Assembly (NCBI GenBank): GCA_001899635.1
Contig: MKVQ01000030.1
Coordinates: 1-64,000 of the forward strand
DNA: 64,000 bases
Origin: Myxococcales bacterium 68-20
GTDB taxonomy: Bacteria > Myxococcota_A > Polyangia > Polyangiales > Polyangiaceae
Direction: 5' to 3'
Part shown: one piece after another, positions 42,154 to 51,204 of the stretch
Numbering within the stretch: position 1 is the first letter of the stretch
Layout: each line of letters opens with the position of its first letter
Made by a program: the position numbers and the translations under genes
The notes under the pieces: generated by a model
Told to the model about the DNA's origin: nothing
Databases searched by the model: none
What the model saw: the letters and a program-made list of their open reading frames with translations, nothing else

Positions 42154-43608
42154 TCAGAGCGGCCAGCGTGGCGGCGGGGTCCAGCCGCCGGCGGCGCGTT
42201 CGAGCTCGAGGGCGGCGGCGATCGTCAGCGTGTCGCGCTGGTTGCTCGCGGCGATCTGGACGCCGAGCGGGACGCCGCGCTCGTCGAGTCCCATCGGCAC
42301 CTGGGTCACCGGCAGCTCGAGCACGTTGAAGATCGCCGTGTAGCTCCACTTGAAGGGGACGAGGAGCGGCGCGTGGTGCCTCGGCGCGACGGTCGGGTAC
42401 GACGGAAAGAGCATCACGCCGTCGTCGCCGAGCATGCTCTCGATCTCGACGCGGAGCTCGTGGCCGAGCAAGACCGACTTCTTCGAGCGTTCGGCCATGA
42501 GATCGGGGACGCGCTCGAGGAGGCACAGGAGGAGCCCCGGGAGCGTGTAGCGCGACCTGCCGAGCGCTACCTTGCCGAGCTCCCGCAGCGGGTGGAGCTG
42601 TCCTCCTGCCGCCATCAGCTCGGCGAACGTCTCGTCGCCGCCGCCGTCGTGGAGCATCGCCGACCAGATCTCGAGCGAGCGTTTGAGGGCCGGGATTCGG
42701 CGGTGCTCGATGCGCGCTCCCGCGGCCTCGAGCGCGCGGGCGGCTCGCTGCTGCGCGGCGGCCATGCGCCTGTCGACTGCGAAGAGCCCGTTGTCGGGGA
42801 CGACGTAGACCGTGATCTTCGAGAGGTCGATCTTGCCGGGATCGCCGAGCCTCGGCTCGATGTTGTGCTCCTCGATCCCGTCCGGACCGGCGACGACGCG
42901 GAGGAACGGCATGAGGTCCTCCGCCCGGCGGACGATCGGGCCCGTCGTCACGTAGCGCTGGTGGAGCCTCTCGGCCGCGGGATAGTGGCCGGTGTTCGGG
43001 ACGAGGCCGCCGGTCGGCTTGTGCCCGAACGCCCCGTTGAAGAAGGCAGGCATGCGGATCGAACCGCCGACGTCCGAGCCGAGCCCGAGGACCGACCCGC
43101 CCGCGCCGACGATCGCGCCCTCGCCGCCCGAGCTGCCTCCGGCGGTGCGCGTCGGGTCGTAGGGGTTGTTCGTCCGCCCCCACACCTTGTTGTTGCTCTC
43201 CATCCACATGCAGAGCTCGCTGATGTTCGTGACGCCTAGGAGGATCGCGCCCGCATCCTTGAGACGCTTCACCGCGGTCGCGTCCTTGCTCGCGATGACG
43301 CCACGACGCGCCCAGAGCCCCGACGTGTTCGGCATCCCGGCGGCCCGAAGGGCATCCTTCGTCGTGAACGGGATGCCATGCAGCGGCGGGAGATCGTCGG
43401 GGTGGACGCTCCCCGTCTTCTCATCCGCGATGCGCGCCTCGCCCAGGGCGTCGTCGAAGCGATCCCGGACGAGCGCGTTGATCGTCGGATTCACCCTCCG
43501 GATGCGGGCGATGTGAGCCTCGACGACCTCGCGCGCGGTCGTCTCTCGACGCCGGATCGCCGCGGCAAGCGCGACCGCAGAGGACGAGAGGATTCGTTCC
43601 GGCCGCAC
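42154..43608 (-). CDS. Amidase-signature family amidase
   Basis: The protein has 484 residues. The amidase signature is complete: Lys84 in GIPFTTKDALRAAG, the Gly/Ser-rich core TRTAGGSSGGEGAIVGAGG with cis-Ser159, and the nucleophile Ser183 in GSDVGGSIRMPAFF. The spacing Lys-75-Ser-24-Ser equals that of fatty-acid amide hydrolase, and the sequence around the core is FAAH-like. There is no signal peptide. There is no gatB or gatC nearby, so it is more likely a stand-alone amide hydrolase than GatA. It is divergent from the kinase gene, with 43 bp between starts. Confidence 0.92.
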   Translation of the reverse strand: MRPERILSSSAVALAAAIRRRETTAREVVEAHIARIRRVNPTINALVRDRFDDALGEARIADEKTGSVHPDDLPPLHGIPFTTKDALRAAGMPNTSGLWARRGVIASKDATAVKRLKDAGAILLGVTNISELCMWMESNNKVWGRTNNPYDPTRTAGGSSGGEGAIVGAGGSVLGLGSDVGGSIRMPAFFNGAFGHKPTGGLVPNTGHYPAAERLHQRYVTTGPIVRRAEDLMPFLRVVAGPDGIEEHNIEPRLGDPGKIDLSKITVYVVPDNGLFAVDRRMAAAQQRAARALEAAGARIEHRRIPALKRSLEIWSAMLHDGGGDETFAELMAAGGQLHPLRELGKVALGRSRYTLPGLLLCLLERVPDLMAERSKKSVLLGHELRVEIESMLGDDGVMLFPSYPTVAPRHHAPLLVPFKWSYTAIFNVLELPVTQVPMGLDERGVPLGVQIAASNQRDTLTIAAALELERAAGGWTPPPRWPL

Positions 43609-43651
43609 ACCTCCTGATTAGCAGAGTTCTGATACGCTCGGCCCCTACGCG

Positions 43652-46066
43652 ATGAGCGACGCGGATCCCCAGGCGAATACGATCTCGGCGTCCCTCGAAG
43701 GCGCCCCGACGCGGATGACGTCACCGGAGGAGTCGCCGCAGCTCCTCGGCGGGCGCTACGAGCTCCTCGGGATGCTCGGCGCAGGCGCGATGGGCACCGT
43801 CTACCGCGCGCGAGACCGCGAGCTCGACGAGGTCGTCGCGCTCAAGGTGCTGAAGAAAGAGCTCGCCTCCGCCGACATGATCGAGCGCTTCCGGCGCGAG
43901 GTGAAGCTCGCGCGACGCGTGACGCACAAGAACGTCGCGCGCACCTACGACATCGGCGAAGACGGCGGCGATCGCTTCCTGACGATGGAGTTCATCGAGG
44001 GCGAGATGCTCGGAGCGCTGCTCGCGCGCAAGGGCCGGCTCCCGCTCGAGGACGTGATCCGATACGGCCTCGACGTCTGCGCCGGGCTCGCGGCAGCACA
44101 CGCCGCGAACGTGCTTCACCGTGACCTCAAGCCCGAGAACGTGATCGTCGCGAAGGACGGACGCGCGGTCATCACCGACTTCGGGATCGCGCGCGCCGCG
44201 ACCCGGGAGGAGCTGTCGAGGACCGTCGGCGGCATCGTCGGCACGCCTGCCTACATGGCCCCGGAGCAGGTCGAAGGCTCCGCCGATCTCGACGCACGCG
44301 CGGATCTCTACGCGCTCGGCACGATGCTCTTCGAGCTCATCACCGGGCAAATGGCCTGGCAGGGAGACTCGATCGTCACGGTAGCGGCCGGGCGCCTGCT
44401 CAAGCCGCCGCCCGATCCCCGCACCGTGATGCCGAACCTCCCGGCGCCCGTCGCCGAGCTCGTGCTCAAGCTGATGGCGCGCTACCGCGACGATCGCTTC
44501 GCGAGCGCGCACGATACGGCCATCGCGCTCGACGGCCTCGTCGTCGCGCCGGCGAGCGCGCCTGCAGTGTCTCGCCACGCGCCGTCGGGGACGCTTCCGC
44601 TGCTCCCTGCCCTTCCTTCGCTCCGCGAGCAACGCTCCACCGGAGCGCGCGTCGTCGCGATCCTGCCCGTGCTCAACCTCGGCGCGAGCGACGACCTGTA
44701 CCTCGTCGACAACGTGAACGAGGACGTCGTCGACCTCCTGAGCGTCGTGCCCGGGCTGCTCGTCCGGCCGCGCGGCGACACGGCCCGTTTCGACGATCCG
44801 AGGCGCGACGTCCGCGAGGTCGGGCGATCGCTCGGCGCCGACGTCGTCGTCGACGGATCGCTCCGTCGGCTCGGCGACACGGTGCGCGCATCATTCCGGC
44901 TCATCTCGGTCGAGGACGGCTTCCAGCTCTGGGCCCGCCGGTTCGATCGCCCGCCCGCGCAGCTGCTCTCGATCGCCGACGACGCGGCGGAGGCGATCGC
45001 GCGCGCGCTCACCACGGAGCTCGGTCACAAGGCGAGGACACGCGCCTCGGATCCCGAAGCCGAGGACCTGTTCCTACGCGGTCGCTTCCTCATGCGGCGC
45101 GGATGGCTCGAGGTCGTGCGCGAGGCCGTGGAGCTGCTCGGTCGCGCCCACGAGCGCGCACCGGACGACGCGCGGATCATGGGCACCTACGCGCTGGCGC
45201 TGGCGCGCGTCTACGGCACCGAGTCCTTCGGACACGAGACCGCCGATCGCGCGCGCGCGCTCGCCACGCGAGCGGCCGAGCTCGACCCGATGCAGCCGGA
45301 GGCGAAGGTCGCGCTCGCGATCGTCCACCTCCAGCACCAGGAGGTCGACGCCGCCGTCCGTTACTTCCGGGCAGCGCTCGCGGTCGCGCCGAACTCGGTC
45401 GACGCGCTGGACTGGCTCGCCCGCGTCATGGCGGAGGTCGGACGGGTCGACGACGCCTTTGCGCTCTTCCGCCAGGTGAACGCGATCGATCCCGAGACCG
45501 TCCAGGCGCGCCATCAGGTCGCGCGGGTCCGCTCGATCATCGGCGACCGGGCCGGGATGCTGGAGGCGCTCGGCGACATCCCTTCTCACCCCGGGGACAT
45601 CGCCTCCTGGTTCATCATCCAGACGCGCGATGTCGTCTGGCGCCGCGATCTCGAGGGCGCGAAGCGCATGTCGGAGCGCCTCGCGTCCGTCACGGTGCCC
45701 GCGAGCGCGCGCTTCGCCCTCGAGCACATGCTCCTCGTGCCGCTCGGTCAGGACACGCTCGTGCGGGACCGTGCGTTCCTCGATCGTGTCCTTCCGGTCG
45801 ACGCATCTCGGCTCCCACGACGCGCCTCGTTCAACGCGCAGCTGCGCGCCGAGATGCTCTCCTTCGTCGGCCTGAAGGCCGAAGCTCTCGAGGCGCTTCG
45901 ATCATGCGACGCGAACGGCCTCATCGACATCGTCTGGCTCGATCGCTGCCCGCTCTTCAATCCCTTCCGCAGCGACCCGGACTTCACGACGATCCGGAAT
46001 CGAGTCGCCCTTCGAGCCCAGCGTGTCACCGCCGCGCTCGACGCGCGTTCGCCCGCCGGCGTCTGA
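43652..46066 (+). CDS. Ser/Thr protein kinase with FlgO/TolB-like and TPR regions
   Basis: The protein has 804 residues. The kinase domain is at about 35-290: glycine loop GAGAMG at 43-48, Lys65, HRDLKPENV at 156-164, DFG at 176-178 and APE at 203-205. All catalytic residues are present. Residues about 335-450 form a TolB/FlgO-like domain (VVAILPVLNLGASDDLYLVD, GRSLGADVVVDGSLRRLGDT, GFQLWARRFDRPPAQL). The rest is TPR-like helices (LAIVHLQHQEVDAAVRYFRA). There is no membrane helix, so it is cytoplasmic. Bacterial kinases with this layout occur in myxobacteria and Acidobacteria. Targets are unknown. Confidence 0.93.
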   Translation: MSDADPQANTISASLEGAPTRMTSPEESPQLLGGRYELLGMLGAGAMGTVYRARDRELDEVVALKVLKKELASADMIERFRREVKLARRVTHKNVARTYDIGEDGGDRFLTMEFIEGEMLGALLARKGRLPLEDVIRYGLDVCAGLAAAHAANVLHRDLKPENVIVAKDGRAVITDFGIARAATREELSRTVGGIVGTPAYMAPEQVEGSADLDARADLYALGTMLFELITGQMAWQGDSIVTVAAGRLLKPPPDPRTVMPNLPAPVAELVLKLMARYRDDRFASAHDTAIALDGLVVAPASAPAVSRHAPSGTLPLLPALPSLREQRSTGARVVAILPVLNLGASDDLYLVDNVNEDVVDLLSVVPGLLVRPRGDTARFDDPRRDVREVGRSLGADVVVDGSLRRLGDTVRASFRLISVEDGFQLWARRFDRPPAQLLSIADDAAEAIARALTTELGHKARTRASDPEAEDLFLRGRFLMRRGWLEVVREAVELLGRAHERAPDDARIMGTYALALARVYGTESFGHETADRARALATRAAELDPMQPEAKVALAIVHLQHQEVDAAVRYFRAALAVAPNSVDALDWLARVMAEVGRVDDAFALFRQVNAIDPETVQARHQVARVRSIIGDRAGMLEALGDIPSHPGDIASWFIIQTRDVVWRRDLEGAKRMSERLASVTVPASARFALEHMLLVPLGQDTLVRDRAFLDRVLPVDASRLPRRASFNAQLRAEMLSFVGLKAEALEALRSCDANGLIDIVWLDRCPLFNPFRSDPDFTTIRNRVALRAQRVTAALDARSPAGV

Positions 46067-46102
46067 TCGCTCCGCCACCGCAACCGAACGCGAGCGAGCG
46101 CC

Positions 46103-46831
46103 TCAGCGGTGCTTGTCGTAGATCGTGTCGCGCCACTCGAGCAGATCGCCGAAGTCCCGGACGAGCGCTTCGTTCGTCCACGCTTCTCGCGTGAACGGCC
46201 CGAGCTTCGCCGACACGTGTGGACGAATCACATGCAGCGCCGAGGCCATGACGATGTCGGCGGCGCTGAAGCTCGCCGGCGAGAGGAGGTACGCGCCCTT
46301 CGAGAGCGCCGCCCGCACGTCGTGGAAGATCGGCCGAACGGTGTGCTCGATTCGAGCTTCGACGTCGTCCGGAACGTCGTACTTCTTCATGAGGAAGCGA
46401 ACCGCCATCGCGGCCGACGGCGCCAGCGCTCCGCGTACGCCGCCTGGGACGAACGTGGGCAACACCTCTGTCTGCGCCCCCTTGTTCGCGAGGAAGCGCT
46501 TCATGAACCATGCACGCCCGACCCCCAGGATGCGCTCCCCGGCGTCGACCCACCGGGTAATCTCCGCGTCCTGATCGCGCGGGAAGAGTGAAGCGCCTCG
46601 GCCAACCCGCTCGGCGTAGCGAGCGATCTCGACGGACCCCATCACGACTTCGTCCCCGTCCGCGAGCAACGGCACGCTCGCGCGCGTCGTCCGTGCCTTC
46701 ATCCGGAGCAAGACCTCGCCGAGCATCGGCACGTGCTCGTGGTAGCCGTAGACGACGCCATGGTGATCGAGCGCCCAGCGCGCGCGCTCCGTCCAGGCGG
46801 ACTGGGACAGGCCGTAGAGGGTTCGGCTCAT
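46103..46831 (-). CDS. Glutathione S-transferase-like protein
   Basis: The protein has 242 residues. The N-terminal thioredoxin-like domain has LYGLSQSAWTERARWALDHH, then TTRASVPLLADGDEVVMGSV with the cis-Pro after SV, and IARYAER. The helical C-terminal domain contains YLLSPASFSAADIVMASALH, the usual GST N-capping region. The catalytic Ser or Tyr of classical GSTs is probably Ser in GLSQSAW. It is cytoplasmic and could be a transferase or reductase. It is convergent with the kinase gene and divergent from the YceI-like gene. Confidence 0.85.
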   Translation of the reverse strand: MSRTLYGLSQSAWTERARWALDHHGVVYGYHEHVPMLGEVLLRMKARTTRASVPLLADGDEVVMGSVEIARYAERVGRGASLFPRDQDAEITRWVDAGERILGVGRAWFMKRFLANKGAQTEVLPTFVPGGVRGALAPSAAMAVRFLMKKYDVPDDVEARIEHTVRPIFHDVRAALSKGAYLLSPASFSAADIVMASALHVIRPHVSAKLGPFTREAWTNEALVRDFGDLLEWRDTIYDKHR

Positions 46832-46895
46832 GGGCGGCCGAGTATATGCCCGTCGGAGTCGATCGGCGGGGCATCGTTCGGGCTATCATCGCCGC

Positions 46896-47459
46896 GTGAC
46901 GAAGCTCGCCCTCGATCCAAGCCGGAGTCGTGTTCGCATCCGGACGTTCGCCCAAGGCCTCCTCGCACGGCTCGCGCACGACCTCGAGCTCGTCTGCGGT
47001 AACCTCACGGGCAGCGCGGAACGGACGAGCTCGGACGCGGGCTCGGGGAGCATCGAGGTCCCCATCGGCGCGATCGACGTCGCCGGCACGCTCAAGGACG
47101 GGCGCGTCGATCCGAACGGGCTCTCACCGTCGGATCGCGAAGACTGCCTCGTGAAGATGCGAAGGGACGTCTTCCATGCGCATGCGAATGGCAGCGCCTC
47201 CGGCGTCGTCCGGATCGAGGCGAAGCTCGAGGCTGGGAAGGCGCACGTCCGGCTCGTTCCGCCCAACGGCCGGGCCGCCGAGCGCCTGGTCAACGTGCGG
47301 CTCGAGCCCAAAGGCGACACGGGCACGCGCGTGACCGGCACGTTCGACGTATCGCTGAGCGCGATCGGCTCGGATCCCGTCAAAGGCCCGATGAACGCGT
47401 TCCGGGTGAAGGACTCGGTCGAGGTCTTGTTCGAGCTCGTCTTCGACGAGACGCGCTGA
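46896..47459 (+). CDS. YceI-like domain protein
   Basis: The GTG at 46896 gives 187 residues with no signal peptide. It reads LDPSRSRVRIRTFAQGLLAR and LAHDLELVCGNLTG, with later MRRDVFHAHANGSASGVVRI, GTFDVSLSAIGSDPVKGPMN and FRVKDSVEVLFELVF, a pattern like YceI beta-barrels. YceI-like proteins are known to bind isoprenoid-type lipids. This one lacks the usual signal peptide, so a cytoplasmic role or a missed start is possible. It is convergent with the IF2_N-domain gene, 22 bp away. Confidence 0.75.
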   Translation: MTKLALDPSRSRVRIRTFAQGLLARLAHDLELVCGNLTGSAERTSSDAGSGSIEVPIGAIDVAGTLKDGRVDPNGLSPSDREDCLVKMRRDVFHAHANGSASGVVRIEAKLEAGKAHVRLVPPNGRAAERLVNVRLEPKGDTGTRVTGTFDVSLSAIGSDPVKGPMNAFRVKDSVEVLFELVFDETR

Positions 47460-47481
47460 GCTCCTTGAAGCGGTACTGCGT

Positions 47482-48321
47482 TCAGCGCGCCAGGCGCCGC
47501 TTGGCGGGCTTCGCGCTTGCCGCCTTGGCCTTCGCCTTCACCTTGACCTTCGACTTCGGCTTCGCCGCCTTCGTCTTCACGCCGACCTTCCGCCTCGTGG
47601 CGATGCGCGAGCGCGTCCCGCTCTTCGCGGGCGCCGACTCCTCGGCCTCCGGCGGTGCATCCTCGACGCGCCAGCCGAACATCTCCGCGATGACCCGAGC
47701 CGTCTCGCGAGGAAGCACCGTCCTCGCGGTGAGCGCGTAGAAGCCTCGCGTCACGAGCGTCGCCGTCAGCTCTTGCGAGGGTACGCCGACGCGGTCCGCG
47801 AGCTCCGAGAGCGGGATCGTCTTGCCGATCGTCAGGGTCTGGACGGGAGGGGTGGCTTCCTTGACGCTCGCACTCGGCGCGCGCACGACCTCCTCGTCCG
47901 CGCGCACAAGGTCCTCCACCCGCTGGAGCTCGTCGGACCGCAACGACGCGAGGGCTCGTGCGACGTTGATCGACGACGGCGGTCCCCTCTCGTCCTCCTC
48001 ATCGGCCAACTCGACACCGGCCGAAGGCCCACCTCTGCGGGAGATCGGGGCGCCGCCGCGGGTGCTTGGGGGGCCGCTGCGGGTGCTTGGGGGGCCGCTG
48101 CGGGTGCTTGGGGGGCCGCTGCGGGTGCTTGGGGCTCCCGCCTCGACGTCGACGGACGACGGCGGTTGCGTGGCCGTCGTGAATGCCCGCCGAGTCTGGG
48201 CCCCCTTTTCGAGCAACGTCGCGTCGTATACGCGGCGGCGCACGACCACTGCGGGGCGCAGTGGATCGAGAACCGTGGTGGGTCGAGGCGCCTTGCTGGC
48301 CTCGCGCGTCCTGTCAGACAT
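47482..48321 (-). CDS. IF2_N-domain protein with Pro/Ser repeats and a histone-like Lys tail
   Basis: The protein has 279 residues from ATG 48321. Residues about 1-60 contain VVVRRRVYDATLLEKG. Residues 64-90 are GPPSTRS repeats. Residues about 163-221 (LTIGKTIPLSELADRVGVPS, FYALTARTVLPRETARVIAE) line up with the N-terminal domain of translation initiation factor IF-2 (IGxTI, ELA, ETAxxxAExxG). The last 40 residues are Lys/Ala-rich (KTKAAKPKSKVKVKAKAKAA), like histone H1-type tails. No GTPase domain is present. It may be an IF-2 fragment turned nucleic-acid-binding protein; that is inference. Confidence 0.75.
   Translation of the reverse strand: MSDRTREASKAPRPTTVLDPLRPAVVVRRRVYDATLLEKGAQTRRAFTTATQPPSSVDVEAGAPSTRSGPPSTRSGPPSTRSGPPSTRGGAPISRRGGPSAGVELADEEDERGPPSSINVARALASLRSDELQRVEDLVRADEEVVRAPSASVKEATPPVQTLTIGKTIPLSELADRVGVPSQELTATLVTRGFYALTARTVLPRETARVIAEMFGWRVEDAPPEAEESAPAKSGTRSRIATRRKVGVKTKAAKPKSKVKVKAKAKAASAKPAKRRLAR
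48060..48137 (-). repeat. 21-bp tandem repeat encoding GPPSTRS
   Basis: Three identical 21-bp units (48060-48080, 48081-48101, 48102-48122) are followed by a partial fourth. They lie inside the IF2_N-domain gene and stay in frame. Confidence 0.92.
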
Positions 48322-49410
48322 GGTGACTCCCGCTTGCTCCGAGTCTACTCGATGAGACCGCCACACGCCTCTGTCGACGCACGGCCTCACACTCGACTCT
48401 ATAAGCCATAGCCCGAACATCCAGTGCGCGCTGCGTGGCAAAGTTCGTCGCTCCGAGGTGATGTCGCAATCAGCCCCGTCCCCGGCGGGTCAGCCTCTTG
48501 CTCCTCGCTCGTTGCCCCTTGAACCACGTCGCCGGCGCACCGAGCACGAGCCCTTGGCGACGCGCGGGAGGTCTCCGGCGTCGTCAGCTCGACCTTCACG
48601 CGCGCGATCGCCAAGTCGAGGAGCTTCACGTGACCTCGTCGTCGCGGCGAGCGAGGAACAGGTTCGCGGGCCCGATTGCCGCGGTGAACGATGTCCGCTC
48701 CGTGTGCGCGCATGAGCCCGACGCCCGCTTGCGCAGCGACCTACGCGCGACGCCCGGAGACTCATCCCGAGCTGCCCTTCGCCTGGGACCTCCCAGCATG
48801 ACGCCCGACGACGCTGCTCGATCCGTCCTGACATCGTTGCGCGGTCGTCGAGCCAAGCCGGACGAACGTGCTCCTAGAGCCAGCCATTCCCGACTCGAAC
48901 GCGATCTCTTCCTGAGCGCACCGGAGCTCGCCACCGGCAGCGCCTTCGGCCTCGAAGGGGAAGCCGCGCGGTACGCGGGAGCGCTGGCTTCGACGAGCCC
49001 CCCCTTCGGGTGTCACGAAGCGCGACAAGCTCCGCTCGCGCATCGTCCCCGAGCCGCCCTTGTCGGAAGCGCACGCAACGCGCCCGAGCGTCGCCGAGGA
49101 GGAGCCAGAGCCGCGCCCCCTTCGCTGTCGCTGTCGCTATCGCCCATCGGCCGAGCTCATGATGCGGACGTTCGCGCTCGACGTTCTCTGCTGTCCGCGT
49201 CGCTCTGGACGACTACGCCTCGTCGCGCTCATGACCGAGCCAAGGAGACGGTGAAGGCGTCTTCCCGAGAGCGGCATCGCCCCGACGATGCCACAGCTCG
49301 CCTGCGGCTGGTGGATCGGATGCGCTGCTCCGCGCGGGCGTCGTCGCTCGACGCGCGGACGGCCTCGGGCCCGAGGGGATCGGGAGCCGAGGCCGAGCGC
49401 GCCGTGCGGG
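48322..49410. other. Non-genic stretch holding a decayed kinase gene
   Basis: No intact gene was found in this 1.1 kb. The 48430-48990 part carries kinase remnants on the minus strand. The rest, 48991-49410, has short frames without coding character. Confidence 0.6.
48430..48990 (-). pseudogene. Decayed Ser/Thr protein kinase
   Basis: Fragments in different frames line up with a kinase domain in the right order: EVPGEGQLGMSLRAS (like MELLEGESLxxxLRA), then GVGLMRAHGADIVHRGN (like the HRDxKPxN catalytic loop, with Asp changed to Gly), ANLFLARRDDEVT, VKLLDLAIARVKVE (like VKLLDFGIAR) and LGAPATWFKGQRARSKRL (like LGTPxYMSPEQARG). At least two frameshifts separate them and key residues are lost. 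N-lobe remnants further upstream are weak. This is a dead gene on the same strand as cluster B. Confidence 0.7.
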
Positions 49411-51204
49411 TCAGTTGACGGTGAGCGGCGTGGTCACAAGCTTCCGGATCGCCATGCCGCCGGGATAGGCGTAGCTCGCGGCGACGCCCCAGCCCCAGAT
49501 CGTCGCGGTGAATTCGCCCTCGCTGCGCATGCGCTGAAGGCCCGTGATGCAGCGCTTGTCTCCAAACGTGTCGCCCGGGCCGAAGTCGCGCGACAGGTCC
49601 ACGCGGCGGTACTCGTAGTCGCCCTTCGTATCGATCGCCTTCCAGTCCGGCAGGTCGCCGGCGCACTCGAGCCACACGTCCTTGAACTCACCACGGTGAC
49701 GCTTTCGGACGATGACGAGCGAATTCTCGGGGTAGGTCGAGTCGGCGTAGAAGCTGTACGAGTTTCGGTATTGCCCCGCGGGCACGACGTTGACGAACTC
49801 TGGATCGCCCATCGATCCGTGGCGCGGCTCCGTGGGGGAACCGCCGCCGCCGCTCATGTGCATCGCGAGGTAAAACGGGTGCTTGGCGCCGTGCGAGCGA
49901 ACGACGAACGGTTCGCTCGCGCGCGCGCGAAAGAGCACGAACTCGCCGGCGGAGAGCGTGAGCGGCGCACCGGGGGGCTTGACGGGATCGTACGCGAGCT
50001 CGGTGCCGTCCCGCGCGCCGACGATCCGGTACCAGACGATCTCCTCACCGTCCTTGATCCGCGGGCGGTAGGCGGCGGCGACGTACTCCGTTCCCCACTG
50101 CTCGAAGGGCGGAATCTGCTGCGCGAGCGTATCGCAAGCGGTGGCCGTGTTCGCGATGTTCGCGCAGTCGTTGCCGCCGAGCGTCACCGTGGGCTTGTTC
50201 GAGAAGACGAAGCTGCCGGTGAGCTCCTCGGTCTGATGAAGTTGCGCGAACTGTCCCTTCTGGAGCTTGATCTTCGCGGGTTGCCCGGCCGCGGCACCGG
50301 CGAAGCCGTCGCCGTTCAGGATGTCCTTTCGGCCAAGGAGCGTGATCTCGGTGTCGTCTTCAGCCGCGTAGATCTGCGTGATCGGGCGTCCGTTGAGGCC
50401 CTTCTCCCAGCCGTTGACGACCACGTGCTCCCTCGCCCAAGCGCTCACTGGCAATACGAGCGTCGCCGAGGGGACGAAGCTCGCCGCGCCACCGTACGGG
50501 TACATCGACGTGACGCCGACGGGGACGTTGCTGGTCATACGGAACGCGCCGGCGATCCTGGAGCCGTAGATCCCGAAGTCTTGCTCGACGGCCGCCGTCA
50601 CGGCGCGTGGGCAGCCGATGTAGTTGAGCTTCTCGTTGAGCGTGCGCGCTTTGGTCTGATCCCGATCGGAGACGAAGACGATCGCGCTCTCTCCGGGTGC
50701 GATCGGACCGTCGAGGAGCTCGAGGTCGGTGCTGTTCGGGACGGCTCGGAAGAGCGAGTGAGACAGATCGAGCGCCACGCCCTCGCGCTCGAGCGTCACC
50801 GTGGCTGGCTGGTTCGACGTGTTGACGACAAACGCTGCGTGGCACGACTGCGGATACGACGCGGTGAAGCGGGGGGCGGAGAAGTAGAAGTCGCAGCCGT
50901 CCGAGCTTCGATCCGCGGCCGCGGCGTCGCAGGGCTTCTGGCACTTGGCGGCGCCGCACGCCAGATCGTCGGCGCACTTCTCAACCTCCGCGCCGGTGCA
51001 CGAGTCGACGACTGAGCGTCCGTCGAGCGAGCATTGCGTGTAACACGTCTCTGCATCGGGGCCGGCGTCGGCGACGGGCACGAGCTCCTCGGGACCGTGC
51101 GTGAAGTCCTCGCGATCGCCGCTGCACGCGCCGGTCGTGGACGCGATGAGGCCGAGGCCGAGCACGACGCCGATGGCGCCCACGGAATAGCGCGCGCCGT
51201 TCAT
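49411..51204 (-). CDS. Cluster B: IgGFc-binding-domain lipoprotein
   Basis: The protein has 597 residues from ATG 51204, which overlaps the RCC1 gene stop (ATGA). A lipobox gives Cys27 (STTGACSGD). A Cys-rich segment follows (ETCYTQCSLDGRSVVDSCTG). The IgGFc-type domain has SMYPYGGAASFVPSATLVLP, VSAWAREHVVVNGWEK, VFSNKPTVTLGGNDCANI and IPPFEQWGTEYVAAAY, matching the cluster A paralogue motif by motif. It closes with ASYAYPGGMAIRKLV, equivalent to ASYGYAGGMASRPV in A. It is the last gene of cluster B. The ligand is unknown. Confidence 0.82.
   Translation of the reverse strand: MNGARYSVGAIGVVLGLGLIASTTGACSGDREDFTHGPEELVPVADAGPDAETCYTQCSLDGRSVVDSCTGAEVEKCADDLACGAAKCQKPCDAAAADRSSDGCDFYFSAPRFTASYPQSCHAAFVVNTSNQPATVTLEREGVALDLSHSLFRAVPNSTDLELLDGPIAPGESAIVFVSDRDQTKARTLNEKLNYIGCPRAVTAAVEQDFGIYGSRIAGAFRMTSNVPVGVTSMYPYGGAASFVPSATLVLPVSAWAREHVVVNGWEKGLNGRPITQIYAAEDDTEITLLGRKDILNGDGFAGAAAGQPAKIKLQKGQFAQLHQTEELTGSFVFSNKPTVTLGGNDCANIANTATACDTLAQQIPPFEQWGTEYVAAAYRPRIKDGEEIVWYRIVGARDGTELAYDPVKPPGAPLTLSAGEFVLFRARASEPFVVRSHGAKHPFYLAMHMSGGGGSPTEPRHGSMGDPEFVNVVPAGQYRNSYSFYADSTYPENSLVIVRKRHRGEFKDVWLECAGDLPDWKAIDTKGDYEYRRVDLSRDFGPGDTFGDKRCITGLQRMRSEGEFTATIWGWGVAASYAYPGGMAIRKLVTTPLTVN

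Noticed and set aside
42154-43608. GatA subunit of the tRNA amidotransferase
   Set aside because: No gatB or gatC is adjacent and the core is more like FAAH-type amidases.
48060-48137. Possible CRISPR or minisatellite
   Set aside because: These are in-frame 21-bp units coding GPPSTRS within a gene; no spacers.
49288-51015. 575-residue plus-strand ORF over the cluster B IgGFc gene
   Set aside because: It is antisense to a well-supported lipoprotein gene.
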